Assembly: GCA_016098155.1 (NCBI GenBank)
Contig: JAAAJB010000170.1
Location: 8,880-58,132, forward strand
Direction: 5' to 3'
DNA from: Actinomortierella ambigua
Lineage: Eukaryota; Mortierellomycota; Mortierellomycetes; Mortierellales; Mortierellaceae
DNA length: 49,253 nt
Part shown: positions 33,392 to 46,024 of the stretch, piece by piece
Layout of the letters: every line of letters starts with the position of its first letter
Numbering within the stretch: position 1 is the first letter of the stretch
Translations under genes and position numbers: made by a program
Notes under the pieces: model-generated
What the model saw: only the letters and a program-made list of their open reading frames with translations
The model's database searches: none
Told to the model about the DNA's origin: nothing

Positions 33392-35639
33392 GGTGTGTTT
33401 TTTTTTCTTTCCCCTGTCGCTGTCCCCTCCCCTTCCCTCACCTTCACATAAACAACACTAGCTGAGAATAGGAGCAGAGAGGATAGAGAAGGAGATAAAA
33501 CAACTAAAACACAAGATAGAGGACCATTTTTCTATTCTCCCCCCAACCCCCCTCGGTGGTTTCCCATCTACCAGATATCTGCCAACAATATCTCTTTTCT
33601 TTTGTTACTGCTCGTAAAAGGTTGCGATGCCCTAGATGATCTCAGCTGAACAACCACAACGTAACCACAGCAGCCACAGTTGTTATGATCTCAATATGCC
33701 CGTGTCTCTCCCCTAAAACCCCTTTAGAGTTCCTGAGGGAGGGGTTTCTCTTCTTATCGTTATGATAAGCACTTGTTCTTCTGATCTCTCAATGTCTAGG
33801 GGAAAGGAGAGAGTGTCAGAGCGATAGAACGATAGTGAGAGTCGTCATATCTAAATTTTCTACCCCACGAGCTGGTGGTGTTGCGCGCTTGCGCCGTCAC
33901 CCGACTGACGCGACGCGTGTTGAATTTTTTTTTTTTTTAGTTCCCAGGCACTGTCCCTCGTCAACAGAACTCAACTGGTAACAAATAAATAAAACAGGTG
34001 AGCTGTATGACTGAACAAAAAAAAAGATTGATACAGTGGGAAGCAATGCTTCAGCACCCTTTTTTTTGTTGGTCTTCTCGTTCCTCTCCCCCTCCCTCCT
34101 TCCCTCTCTCTCTCTCTTTCTCTCTCTCAATCATCATCCCTCCTTCATCTTAGCGCTTCTTTCGTGTATTCGATCTTTTGACCCATCACTCCTCTTTCTC
34201 CGACACACACAACTTGCCCCCCCCCTCTCCTCCACCTTCCGAACATTCATGCATTTGCTTGAAGTTCAGAGTGAAGTAACCATGTATTGCGAAGCATGGG
34301 CCTGCATCTGTGTTATTGTTGATGTTGATGTTGTGTTGTTGTCTTCTTGCATTGTGTGATGCTCACTTTTTTTCAGTTGGTCCCCCTCCCCAGCAGAGTG
34401 TTTGGAGACCGAACATCTCTCGAACAAAAAAGGGGTGAAGGGTGTCGAGTTTTGTCCGCCATGGGCCTATGAAGAATAGAGGGCTTTTTGACTAATGCAA
34501 ACGAAATGTACTTTTTTTTTTATTCCCTTTGCTTTCTTGTTCTTCCTCTTCTTCTCTCCTTTACCCTTTCCTCCCTTTCTTGTTTTTTTTTCTTGTCATT
34601 GTTATTGTTGTTATTTTTGTTGATTTGTTTGTCAAATTTGTAGTGTTGGACACCACCTCCTTCAGGCTGGCCCATGCACCTCTCGTTGGGGTCTGACAAC
34701 CCTATCAACAACTATCATTGTGCACTGTGAGTTGTGCACTTTGACCCTTTCTTCTGCCACTCGTTCGCTCAGTCTTTTCTGTCCTCCTGACAAAAGTCTT
34801 TTGAACCCCTGAACAACAACAATAAAAAAACATCATCGTCAAGACGGGCACGTATAGAGGGGGGGAGCCTGTAGGAGCGGCGAGCGGAGGGGGGGTAGGG
34901 ATGAGCCCAATTCAACAACACGAATACACGAACATCAATATGAACACACGTACATCAACGCTCGAACGGTCACACGTCTTTGTTTGTCAATGTTTTCTCA
35001 TGCCCATTTAGCCCCCCTCCCCTCATTTCTTCCCCCCCCCTTCGCCTCTCGTGTGGCTGTAATGCAGATGTTTCAACGCGTTTTTATTTTTCTGTGTCGT
35101 GTCCAGCTTGGCAGAGAGAAACAAACCAACTTTTAAAATGTCCTAATCTTTATTGGAGACCAAAAATGAGGGTTAAAACAAAGAAGAGAACAAGATAGAC
35201 GTGAGAGTGAGAAAGACACAGCAGGAGAAAGGGTAGTACCCAGCATAGACGAGAGAAAGGGGGGACGATGTGGAAGGGGAGAACGAGCAGGACGAGGAAG
35301 AGGGGGGGAGGAAGGGGAGCAAGGGAGAGAGGGAGCAAGAGAGAAAGTGAATTAAGACAGAGTGAGAAAGAAGGGGTGGGAGAAGTAGGAGCACACCATT
35401 CACATTTGACATGGCCATGCGACTCTTCTTTACTGAGAAAGGTCATTCCATAGTCTCATATCTAACCGTGTTCTTTGTTGGTCCCTCCATTCAAAACATC
35501 GCGTCGAGATGTTCATTTGTCGGTCAGCCATGCAACATTATCCATTGTCTAGAAAGTGAATAATGGTCAGTAAAACAAAGACAAAACCAACATGATTGGC
35601 ATAGCTGCACCTCATCCTGATTTTTTCAGGGAGACAAAG

Positions 35640-35710
35640 AGAGGGAGGCAGAAAGAGAGAGAGAGAGAAAGAGAGAGAGAGGGAGAGAGAGAGAGGGAGA
35701 AAAAAGAGAG
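35640..35710 (+). repeat. GA-rich microsatellite
   Basis: Interrupted (GA)n tract with GGGA and AAGA variants, seen directly. Confidence 0.85.
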
Positions 35711-37554
35711 ATGCATTAAAACCAGAGAAACAAAAAGGACGCGAGAACCCAACGAAACGTTCAAGTGCATTCATTATTGTTGTCTAGTTATCTCTTTTTG
35801 AGAAATGACTTGAGACGTGCGTTACACTGTGTGGTCTCCACAAGAGGGAAGAGAGGGGGGGGTAGCAGCAAGAAGGTGGGAAGGAGAAGGAAGAGAAAGA
35901 GAGGCCACGCAATGACAGAACAAAGAGAAAAACCTGAGATATCTACTGGAGCACAAGGAGTTCCACGGATCTTAGAGAAAAAAAACGGGATGGTTCTTGT
36001 GGAGAAACAAGAAAAAAAAACAACGTGCAGGAAAAAAAAATTGGTACTTGCACGATTCAGGAGAGAACAAAAGTTTTTGTGTTGTCTCTTGTCTCTTCTT
36101 TGATCATAGAAATTCGTGCGAGGGCTAGGGCGAGGGCAAGGAGTGAACTATGAGGAAGCGAGGAGGGGTGGTGAGGAGATAGAGAGATAGCACGAGTGTG
36201 TATGAACATAAAGCGAAAAAAAAAAAAGTCTGCTAGCGAGAGCATCCCAAGGAGCCTCATGGAGCATTAGGAAACGAGGTGTCCCATGATCCAGAACACG
36301 AGTGCGGACCTAGCGCGAGAGGGCCAGGGCCAGAAAGCTCTTTCTTTGTCCAACACGCTCTTTTTTTGTATTTTATTTTTTGCTAATCGTCAGGAGTCGT
36401 GAACGGCTCTTTTGTCCACTCATAGTCTTTCCTGGGCAGACGAGGGATCCCCCTCAAATGAGAGAGTGAGAGCACAAGAGATGCATGCACTGTGTACTGC
36501 GCATGTGCATGTTCTCCTATGTGTGTGTCTGTGTCTCTTTATGGCCAGCGTCTGGTCATTGTGATGTCCGTCTCCTGGATCTTCGGTGTTTGTTCTTTGG
36601 CGTCCATTCTATTTGGCCACCACCAAACTTCTGCAACCACCACCACTCTCGCTCTTCGCCACCCCATTTGTGTCTTTTGGGGTGGACGAGTGCTCTCTAT
36701 TGAGTACTGGCATGCTCCACACACCTCTGAATTATTTCGGGCAGCTGCGAGGAACGCTGGACTGAATGAACACCACCACCGCCGCTGCCATCACCAACCC
36801 CTTCTGACCGCGCTCCTTGATTCAAGCTTGTGTAATCACCGATGATCCATGTGGTCACTGCAAGAATGCAGAATGTGTGGGGAGAGAGCTATAGAAATAA
36901 CGCGAGAGAGAGAGTGACAGACAGACAGCTCGGTCCGAATGGAAGAGAGATAGAGAGAGAGAATGGTATTGCTGATCACCCAGGAAGAAGAAGAAAAAAA
37001 AGGGGGGAGCTGAGAACTCACCCCTCCCGGTTACCATCGAACAGAAACACTCCAACGCCAAAGTGTCAACAGACAAGGTTAGATGGCTAGCTGTGCAAGC
37101 ACAGCATTGGGTATATCTCCACACATGCAACATACTCCACATCCAACACACCGTTTTCTCTCTGCGCCTCTCACCCATTCACTCACTCTTTTACCGCTCA
37201 CTCTTTCCTTCTCATTCTTTTACCCTCTCTTTCTCTATCTCTACCTCACTCTGTCATCAGACCCAGACCCAGACCCGGCAGATCAGAAGAGCAATAAGAC
37301 CCAAAAAAAAGAAAACAAAAAAAAAAAAAAAAAGACAGCGTGCTAGGAGGATGAGAGGAAGGGGAAGGGGGAGGGGGAGGGGGTGTGTTGAAGCTGCAGT
37401 CGGCCAGGTCAGGTCAGATCTCTACAACCTACGCGAGCAACGCGGCTGATTGGACGCTGCGTGCAGCGAAAATTCAAACCACCATGCACATCTGTGGCGT
37501 TTCGCCTCTTCTTTTGGACAGACTTGTCCCTGCACGTCCGTCGCTTCGTTGCAA

Positions 37555-37616
37555 GTCTGTTTGTCTCTGTCTGTCCACTCGTCTGTCCGTCCGTCTGTCT
37601 GTCTGTCTGTCTTGGT
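37555..37616 (+). repeat. GTCT/GTCC tetranucleotide repeat
   Basis: Runs of GTCT and GTCC units (Cys-Leu-Ser-Val in one frame), interrupted a few times. No coding role is supported. Confidence 0.85.
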
Positions 37617-39656
37617 GTCCGTCCGTTTTGCCCTTGCTGGACCCAACAAAGACTGAAGAGGGCAAAATAGTAAGCCCAGGCTCCTTCGCATCGGAAGGTG
37701 CATCAGGAGCAGCAGACCATCCTAGTGCAATGAGATGAAAGAGAGAAGAGACTGCAGTAGCAGCATGACCAGACCCGGAACCCAGCAGTATGTTATTGCT
37801 GTTGATGTTGCTGTTGTTGCCGTTATTGATGCTGCCGCTGCTGCTGCTTCTGCTCCAACGCTGGCCATATGGCGCCCGCCACACATCCACGAGCCACTGC
37901 TGCCCATTATTTCTCAGTCTTCCCATCTCCTCTACGATGAGGATTCTTCTCACAAGATGACCAAAAATGATATACAGACGGACTTGAACAGAGTACAATA
38001 CGGGTTGCTATTGCTGGTGGCCTTGGTCGACCCTCCACTCCTTGTTTCTTCTCTGCTCGCGTCTCGCTCTTTCTCCTCTTCTCTTTTTTCTTTCTCCCTT
38101 TTGTTTCTTCTCTCCTCTCCTCTCCTCTTCTTCTCCTCTATTCTCTTTCATTCCCTCTTTTTTTCTTTCTTTCTCTTCTCTCCCTCCCTCTTTCTTCTTC
38201 CGGCTCGTCTTTTTTTTTCATCCTACCACCTGCACTCGAGCATCGTTGTCATCGTCGTCTACATAGTACTGTGTACATCGCCATGCGCTGCTCGCAGTGA
38301 AAGCTGGACTCTTTTTTTCCTCCACTCCTCTTCCCCCCACACTCACCTTCTCACTCCTCACTTTCTCTCCTTTCTACCTTTGCCACCCTCTTTACTCCTC
38401 CAAGACAACCTGTAGAGCCTTCATTCCCAAGTCATCGACACATCCCAGCACTCTTTTTTTTTCTTCTTTATCATACAGCTCCCTTCCCCCACCTTCCTTC
38501 CCCTCTCACCTCATCCTTGCGTTGTATTCAAGCTGTTGTCGCCTTGATCAAACCTGTAATTATCTGCGCCCTCTCATCCTCCTGCCAGCCACTCCACTTT
38601 CCACTTTCTCGGAACCTCTTGTCGCTGCCACAGTTTGGGGTGTGCTCACTGCCTCCGTCCATTCCACCCCTCGCTCCTCATTCAATCACCCACCCTTCCC
38701 CCCTCCTCCTCCTTCTCCCTTCTCTGCTCCCCTACCCCTCCCCTCCTCTCTCCCCTCGTCCTGTTCACCATTCGTCTCCGCCTCCTCTCCTCCCTCTCCA
38801 ACGCCCCGGACTCAAATTTGAATCACCACCTCAACACTCGACCGTTACGTGCCCCAAGGAGGTGATTCCTCTCCCACCCTCAACGTAAGAGAGAAATACA
38901 AACTCACAATATCACCCATCGATACGTTATCGGCCAGGGACGATCTAAAAGGGGTGAGGGGAAGGGGTAAAGAGAGAGATAGTTAGATAGAGAGTGCGTG
39001 TGTGAAAGAGAGTGAAAGTGAGAGAGTGTACAAGAGAGGGAGAAGAGGGGACCTCACCATTCCATTCGGACCCCCATCCAGCCAACCAACCACCAACCCA
39101 ATCCACCCGCTCTTTCAAGACCGTTGTCAACCGTCATCATCATAAAGGCTGTCAAAGCTAACGAACCGACCGACCAAACCCCTTCCCCTCTCTCCTTGTT
39201 TTGCCGCTGCAGCCACATCCATTCGCTCACCCTTCGCCTCTGCTGTTGCTCGTATGCTTGCTGGCCCTAATTTTCTATTCGCTGCTCCTGTGTTCACGAG
39301 ACGTTTTTCTTCTTCCTGCCTCACATTACATACATCCACCCATCCATCATACGTTGACTCCGTCCACCCTCACTCGTTGCAGTGTACTTTTCATTCTTGT
39401 AAGACATTTTCTTTCATCTTAAAGCCAGCTGCTGTCTCTGAAAGACGATTTGGCCTAAAAACATCCATCGCCAATGAACTTTTCCTTCATCCACTTCCCC
39501 CACTTACTCTTTTCTTTTCTGTCAACTCTACCTGCTTACCTTTGGTCAAACAGGCTTCGCTCATAGCCCATTCTCCGTTTACTCGCTTTCTCGTTTGCCT
39601 GCCTCTTGCCAGCGACCCTCTCTGCCTCGCTCCGTGGGAGGAATCCATAGCAGCAA

Positions 39657-41312
39657 ATGACGAATGTCGAGGACTCAGGTAAGCTATGAACATCATGCAA
39701 ATGCAAGGCCCTCCTCCAAGGGACCCTCCTCTGCCCCCCCTGACTCTCCCACTTTCAGTCCCCCTACGCCCCTCGATCCCTCGATCCCTACCCTTCCTCC
39801 CGCAGAGTTCCCCTGTACCGCTAGCCAGCTCCTCCCCTCCCTTCCTCTCACACACGCACACAACACATCTACTTGTTCGGACACTGTCCGACAGATGTGT
39901 TTTGTGTTCCCTGTCCTCCTCATCCCCCTTTTCCTCATCTCGTCGCCTCCTCATTCGGTCCTTTCTTTCCCTTCCCTACGGTCGTGCTGGTGGCACCACC
40001 GCGATTTGCTCTTGTCCTACCGATGCAATCCTAAAAAGTGCATCCACAAAACACATCGACTGCACCGCCATTTGTCGCTGGCGAACACCCCTCCTTCCCT
40101 CCCTCCTCCCCTCCTCTCCTAACCTCCGTCCACCCTTCGTGCCATTCTCCCACCCATCCTTCCATGACACCATACAGCAGCGCGCGTGTACATCGACATG
40201 AACCATGTTTACACACCGGGCCGTGAAATGTGCTCCACTTTAAACAAACGTAAACGGATGAGTTTGTGTGCACCCTTTTTTTCTCATGCTCCCCTGCCTC
40301 AAAAAAAAACAATATGGCCCATGCATTCAGTGTTGCATTTTCGCTGCACTTCAACTCGCCCTATCTCTTGTGTCGCAATGCTATCCTGTTCGATGCTTTG
40401 CATGTACACCCTTCCCTTCTCTTGTAGCTCCTCTCCCTCCTCCCCGAACTACCCCCTCCTCATCTTCCTCTGCCCTCCCCCACCCCACCCACCCCTTACC
40501 TTTCGGCCTGTGGTCGTTTCATCGATGCCAAGTCAAGAATGTAGCGTTAAATTTCAGGTCCGATAGCAACAACTGAATACATAGTCTAACGATGCCCTCT
40601 ACATGACTATTGGTTTCTTTTTTTTTCTTTTTTTTCAACTTTACTTTGCCTTCGCCATGCCATTCGTAGCTTCACATCCCTCCGCCGTATCACTTTCATC
40701 GTCAATCTCTTCAGGTGCTATCCTAACACCGACATCCGCACTTCCAGAGTCCTCCTCTATCGCCTTTCCGCTCTTCTCACAACAACAGCCTCAGCAAGAG
40801 ATTAGCCCTTCTTCCACCACCCATCAACAGCCACAACTTCAACAACAAAACCCGAACCACTCACTGCTACTGACGATCCCCTCCGCTGACCTGACGCATG
40901 GTCATTCGTGTGCCCATTCACCTCAGTTTCCCTTACAGAACCTACAACAACAACATACAGGATTCATGGCTACTTTCCCTCTCAGCGAAGCGGTCCACCC
41001 GCTGGACATCAGTCCCAACCCTCCTCTCCCTCCATCAGCAGGACAGAATAGCGAGCTAAACCTGTCCATGAAACCACGTAGTGCGAAATCTTCGAGGGAT
41101 TTGTGGGCGGGTCATCTACCACACGCACCAGCTTCACCCATGACCATCGTTCACTCTCCAGTCTCGCCTGGGTTCAATATGCCTTTGTCAGCGCGGTCAA
41201 GCGTCGACGACTTTAACATCAGCCCTTTGACACCAAAGGACTCCTTCGCTCAACACCCACTATCGACGTTCAACCAGTTCCCGCACCACCAACAGTCTCA
41301 ACCACCACTGCC

Positions 41313-41343
<31 letters not shown>

Positions 41344-44300
41344 CGCTCGGGAGTCTCTCCCAGAGCCGTTCATGTACAGCTCCAGATGAAGCAGGTTCAG
41401 CAGCAGCAGGGGGTGCATCAACCACAACAACAAATTACGCCTTTTAAGAAAAGCGACACGTCAACTCTCTCTCCGTCCCCACAGCACTCAGTTCTCCCGG
41501 GGCAGCATGGACAGCCAAACTTCATCTTTTCTCAGATGGCTGCCCTGGCCAGTCCCGCTATTGCTACTGCTAGCATGACAGCAAGCCCCTTCCATGCGCA
41601 GGATCTTCAGAGCCCATCTCTCTGTTCCGCGCAGCAGCAGCACTTAATTCACCAGCAGAGCAGTAACAGCCCACTTCTGCAACACACTCAACGGCCCCTC
41701 CAAAGTAGCGAAGATGCTGCAATTAGTTCGCCTGCATTGAATGAAGTTGCCATTCTATCTCAAACTTCGGCAGTCATGAGCGCACCGACGACACCTGGCA
41801 TCCAGATATCTCCGTGTATTGGTAAAAATTCGGTCATTAACTTGACAAAAGAGAGTTTGATGCTCCCCTCACACAGTGCGGCCATCCAACCTAACCAAGC
41901 ATCGCCTTGCTCCCCATTACCTTCTACTGTACCTACGACTTCAATAGCAACCATGTCACCAGCCACATCACCATCCACCACAACGGTCACTTCAACTTTA
42001 GCATCAAGAGCTGCCCTTTCCATCACGTCTGCTACAGCGTCTGACTCCTCAACATCGCTACCGGTTGTATGTTCCATCAATGCGTCGCCTCGGCTCCTTG
42101 CATCAACATCAGTCCCCACGAGCAACCCGATGCCCCAGTCGCCTAATACGTCTCCACGCTCCTCATCAGGGCCATCCTTTGGGCTACCTCTGTGTACCTC
42201 TCCATCAAGCATGTCCGACCCCACATCAACATCGCTCACAGGAGTACAACATGAGGCCCAATCAGCATCCATGGCAACGTCTCTCCACCAACCCATGTCA
42301 GCAATATCACAGACTATGGTGGTTGATCCCCAACCGCCCCTTGGAACCGGGCCTAACAATCTCGGTAGCGAAGTCAAACGTGACGGGTCCATGAGTGTGC
42401 TCAATGAGCAATCGAACACGCCGAATGCTCCCGGAAGTATCTCGACTTCGCTAGCACTCCAACCCTCTTTGGCCCAATTTGATCCATCACCTTTGTCATC
42501 CTCAGTGGAACCGTCAAACAATATGTCGATGGCGAGCGCAAGGATTTCGGACGCACAAATGACTACCACGGACGGTATTCTGACGATTGCCCCGGGAACT
42601 CTCGATTTGAACACTATGGGGTCTGGAAGGAGCCAAACCCCAACGTACTCGACCCTTGCAACGCCATCTACACTAGTTGACGGCATTGATACCAGTGCAT
42701 CATCGCAATGTGCATCATCTACTTCCACGAGTGTGGCCATCTTCCCAAGTTCCACGGGTGGAGGAGCCTCACCCATTGCCACAACAGCATCCAGTGGTAC
42801 AAACCTGCATGGTAAGCCAAGAACAAGGCTTCTTCGTACATTTTTTCGTAATTCGGTGGTGAAAGAGTGGACACATGCGAGTGGTGTGTAAGGGAGATGA
42901 GGTAGAATCACTTTTCTGCCCATACTCCACAAAGATTGCAATGGTGTGTTTTGTCTCTTTGTAAATGATGCTCACCCTTCACTCTTCCTTCTTCCCTCCC
43001 CTCTCTCCTGTGTTCATTCGGAACCACTCAACAAATAGGTATAAAGCGTGCCTTTTCCATTGCATCTTTGCCCACCTTCTCCTCTTCAACATCCTCTTGC
43101 CTTTCCCCACAGTCATTTCTGTCAACAACCTTTGCGCCTCACACACAACCGCTTCCCGGCACGTCCCTTGAGATCCAAAATCCTTTCTTGACCAGGTTTA
43201 CTAGTTTCCCAAACGGTATCTCCTCTACCAATAACTCACAACAAGATCTGTCACCTCAGATGACGTACACCAACTATGATCAGGCTTTCGGTCAAAACAC
43301 GAATGTAGCCTCTCAAGGCTTGAATCCAGCGTCCCGCGAGATTCAGAGTCGCAATGCGTTTGCTCTGGCTGTAAACCATACCCATCTAGCGTCTGTCGGA
43401 ATGACCTTCACTGCCGACCCAGTCTCCTTCATGAGAGATTCCAAGCGTACTCGTACCGGCACTGAGCCAGGGGGGCAACCAGTCCTGAGCTATTCCGGCT
43501 TTCAGCCAAGTGTAGTGCGAGCCTTGGATCTCGGTGGTCAGGCAGCTGAGCGGATCCTCGCCACTGCCACCACTGCCAAGGGACGCTATGGTCAAATGAT
43601 GCAACACCAGCACGCTTTTCAGCCGTCCCTCACAGGATCACCACCGGCCAACGACTTTAAAGCTATGCACCCGTCTTTTGTACCATCTGCCGGGCCATAC
43701 TTTTCGTCCCCAACAGTGTATTCGAACTCAACCCCCTTGGGATACCACATGCCTGGATTCAGCCCCTCCATCAACACCCCTCTTGGCCACATGCCCACGA
43801 ATGGCTCGATCGCCCACAACCCTATGACGCCAGTACACGCTGTTGCACCTTCAGAGCTGATGATCCCGAACACGGCGATGTTTACACCAGGATGCACAGC
43901 GCACTTGATGCAACAACCTCTGCTCGATGCCCAGCGTCAGAAGGAGTTGCTTCAGCAGCAGCAGTCTGACATTCCGGCTGTGGTCAGCCGCAAAAGGCGC
44001 AAGCGCCATTCGCGGGCTGCCGCTGCTGCCGCTGCTCGCGAAGAAGGAAAACTCGCTCGTGCAAGTCCCGGAGCACTTCCACAGGTACGATCCACAGTGT
44101 CCAAGCAAGAGAGTTCCAAGGACTTGACACTCGAGAACGATGTGAAGACACTCAGGATCAAAGAAGGTAAATGGTCCCAAAATGTGATCCAACAGCGCTC
44201 CTTTGTGACCAGGTGTGTAATGAACGCCTATGAAAATTGTTCTCACATATTGCCTTGGTGCAAAAACCGAAAATAGACACACCTCAATCAACAGATATGG

Positions 44301-44970
44301 ACTTTGCAATGATGATGACCCAGGCACCAACTCTGGACGAGCAGGAGAAAGCGGATCAGGAAATGTCCACCATCTCAGCACAATCATCTCAGACAGCGAT
44401 GAATACTAACACATGGCCCGCTGATGTATTTGGCGACACCTCTCTAACGTTTGGACGCGACTCGACTTCTTCTTTCCTCAACTCTCACGAAATGCAACAG
44501 GATCTTGCAGGCAACACCTTCCAGCTCGCACTCCAAAGTCGACAGGAGAATGATGTCGACTCGACCATGTTCCACCCGTCAAATCGCCATCGCTCGCACT
44601 CCATCACCTCCAGCGGACAGTCGGCCATGACAGAGGTACTCAAACAGCAGCAGCAGCAGACCAACCTACGAAGTCGCTCTTCATCTACAACGTCAGTAAC
44701 AGCAATCGCTGTCGATGGCAAAGATGGCCTTGCCCAAGGAGGTAGCGAAGATGATCCTGACTTGCCAGTGAAGTGTGATTTCTGCGACAAGCGATTTCCC
44801 TCGCGCGGTTTACTTCGTTCCCATGTTGTAAGCCACACGGATGAGCGTCCCTTTGAGTGTCTTGACTGTGGCAACAAGAGTTACAAGCGCAATCATGACC
44901 TTCTTCGTCACCAGCGCGAGAAGCATCCACACCTGTTTGCTCAACAACAGCAGCAACAACAACAGCAGCA

Positions 44971-45062
<92 letters not shown>

Positions 45063-46024
45063 GAGCGCAAGGATCATCAACTGCTGGGCCAACTATGAGC
45101 AGCGCACCCACTGGCCGATCAAGGAGCGGTCGACCGGCAGGAAGCTCTCGAAGCCGTGGATCGGCAACGGCAGCGACAACGGCAGCGGCAGCGGCAGCAG
45201 CAGCAGCTGTGGCGGCCGTGAACACCAATACAACTATGCCAGTAAGTGTTTTTGGCATCCAACCTCTCGCCTCACCTTCACCTACCTCACCCTTCTTGCA
45301 CTCGCCCTTTACGCAGCATTTGCCACCCCAGCAGACACAGACTCTTTCCTTCTCTACCGACACCTTTTCTTCCTCCATGCCAACACCACCCTTGTCCTCC
45401 AACCCCTCCAGTATCCCCATGACACGACTACCGTCGCAACAGCAGCTGCAACCACAGCAGCTGCAGTTGATGTCGCAGTCGTCCCTCCAGCCCTCGGCAT
45501 CGTATGACTTTTCCACTCTCTCACCTACTACCACACTCGACGCGATCACACTCGCGGTATCCACCCCACTGCCCATGTCTACAGCCACCTTGAGCTCCAT
45601 GCATCCATCCCCTGTTCATGTTAATAATGTACCTCATTTCACCCTAACATCGTCATCATTATCATCCTCCTCCGTACCACAATCGTCCTCCCTCCACCAA
45701 CCGCAACATCCACAGACACCACAGCCTTCACCTCAGGTGCTTCCACAAACCCCATCCGCTTCCTCCGCCAACACGCCATTCTTCTTCCATCCGTACCAGC
45801 CGCAGACCCAGCAACAACCACACCAGCAACTAGCACATCAACAACAACTCTCACTCTCGCCTCAGTGCCGACCGGGTGCTGTGACGGCGGCAGCACCGCC
45901 TTCATTGTTTGCCAACATGGCCGGTATCATCACCACGACTGCTGCCACCACCGTAGCCGCGGCGCCTGAAATCATTGGTGTGACGACGACCGGTCGTGCT
46001 CGATCCCTTCAAAGCCGTCGTTAG
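39657..46024 (+). CDS. Large two-finger C2H2 transcription factor, Gln/Ser-rich, calcineurin-docking-like motif
   Basis: Best model: a tiny exon 1 (39657-39678, Met-Thr-Asn-Val-Glu-Asp-Ser), then 40670-42811, 43039-44166 and 44277-46024, all in phase, giving 1679 residues. The alternative is an unspliced start at the in-frame ATG 40657 (1676 residues). Exon 4 encodes two C2H2 fingers (44768-44933): Cys-Asp-Phe-Cys with His-Val-Val-Ser-His, and Cys-Leu-Asp-Cys with His-Gln-Arg-Glu-Lys-His. They are joined by a typical Thr-Asp-Glu-Arg-Pro-Phe-Glu linker. A basic cluster Arg-Lys-Arg-Arg-Lys-Arg near 43990 could be a nuclear signal. Pro-Gly-Ile-Gln-Ile-Ser (41794-41811) fits the PxIxIT calcineurin-docking pattern. 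With the paired fingers, this makes a Crz1-like regulator a candidate, but not a proven one. Most of the protein is disordered Ser/Pro/Thr/Gln sequence. Confidence 0.8.
41314..41343 (+). repeat. CAA repeat encoding 10 glutamines
   Basis: Ten pure CAA codons in the frame of the C2H2 factor; further CAA/CAG clusters follow at about 41398-41440. Confidence 0.9.
44942..45061 (+). repeat. CAA/CAG repeat encoding 40 glutamines next to the zinc fingers
   Basis: 120 bases of mixed CAA and CAG codons begin a few residues after the second finger. A Thr/Ala-rich stretch near 45170-45225 follows. Mixed codons suggest selection on the glutamines or old expansion, not a fresh pure repeat. Confidence 0.95.

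Larger units (their letters stand above)
33392..39656. other. Long gene-poor, simple-sequence-rich region
   Basis: About 6.3 kb with no gene I can support on either strand. Open frames are short, arise from low-complexity CT, GA or GTCT tracts, lack domains and cannot be joined convincingly by splicing. Notable parts are a GA-rich segment (35640-35710), a GTCT/GTCC repeat (37555-37616), a CAG/TTG-rich patch (37795-37860) and a long pyrimidine-rich block (38040-39650) on the plus strand. The last part may be the promoter and leader of the large transcription factor. Other possibilities, such as a non-coding RNA gene, cannot be judged from sequence alone. Confidence 0.5.

Noticed and set aside
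33720..33765. Short imperfect hairpin (ACCCCT ... AGGGGT)
   Set aside because: The stem is only about six bases with a long loop; such pairs are expected by chance and no RNA family fits.
37474..37998. 174-codon minus-strand open frame with Asn/Ser and Asp/Arg runs
   Set aside because: The runs come from translated simple repeats (GTCT/GTCC and TTG/CTG tracts); no family feature and no conserved start.
45238..45250. Possible splice donor CCAGTAAGT inside exon 4 of the C2H2 factor
   Set aside because: The downstream sequence stays open with the same Ser/Pro/Gln composition to the stop at 46022-46024, so no intron is needed.
44940..45600. 219-codon minus-strand frame rich in cysteine
   Set aside because: It is the antisense shadow of the CAG/CAA glutamine repeat, not a cysteine-rich gene.
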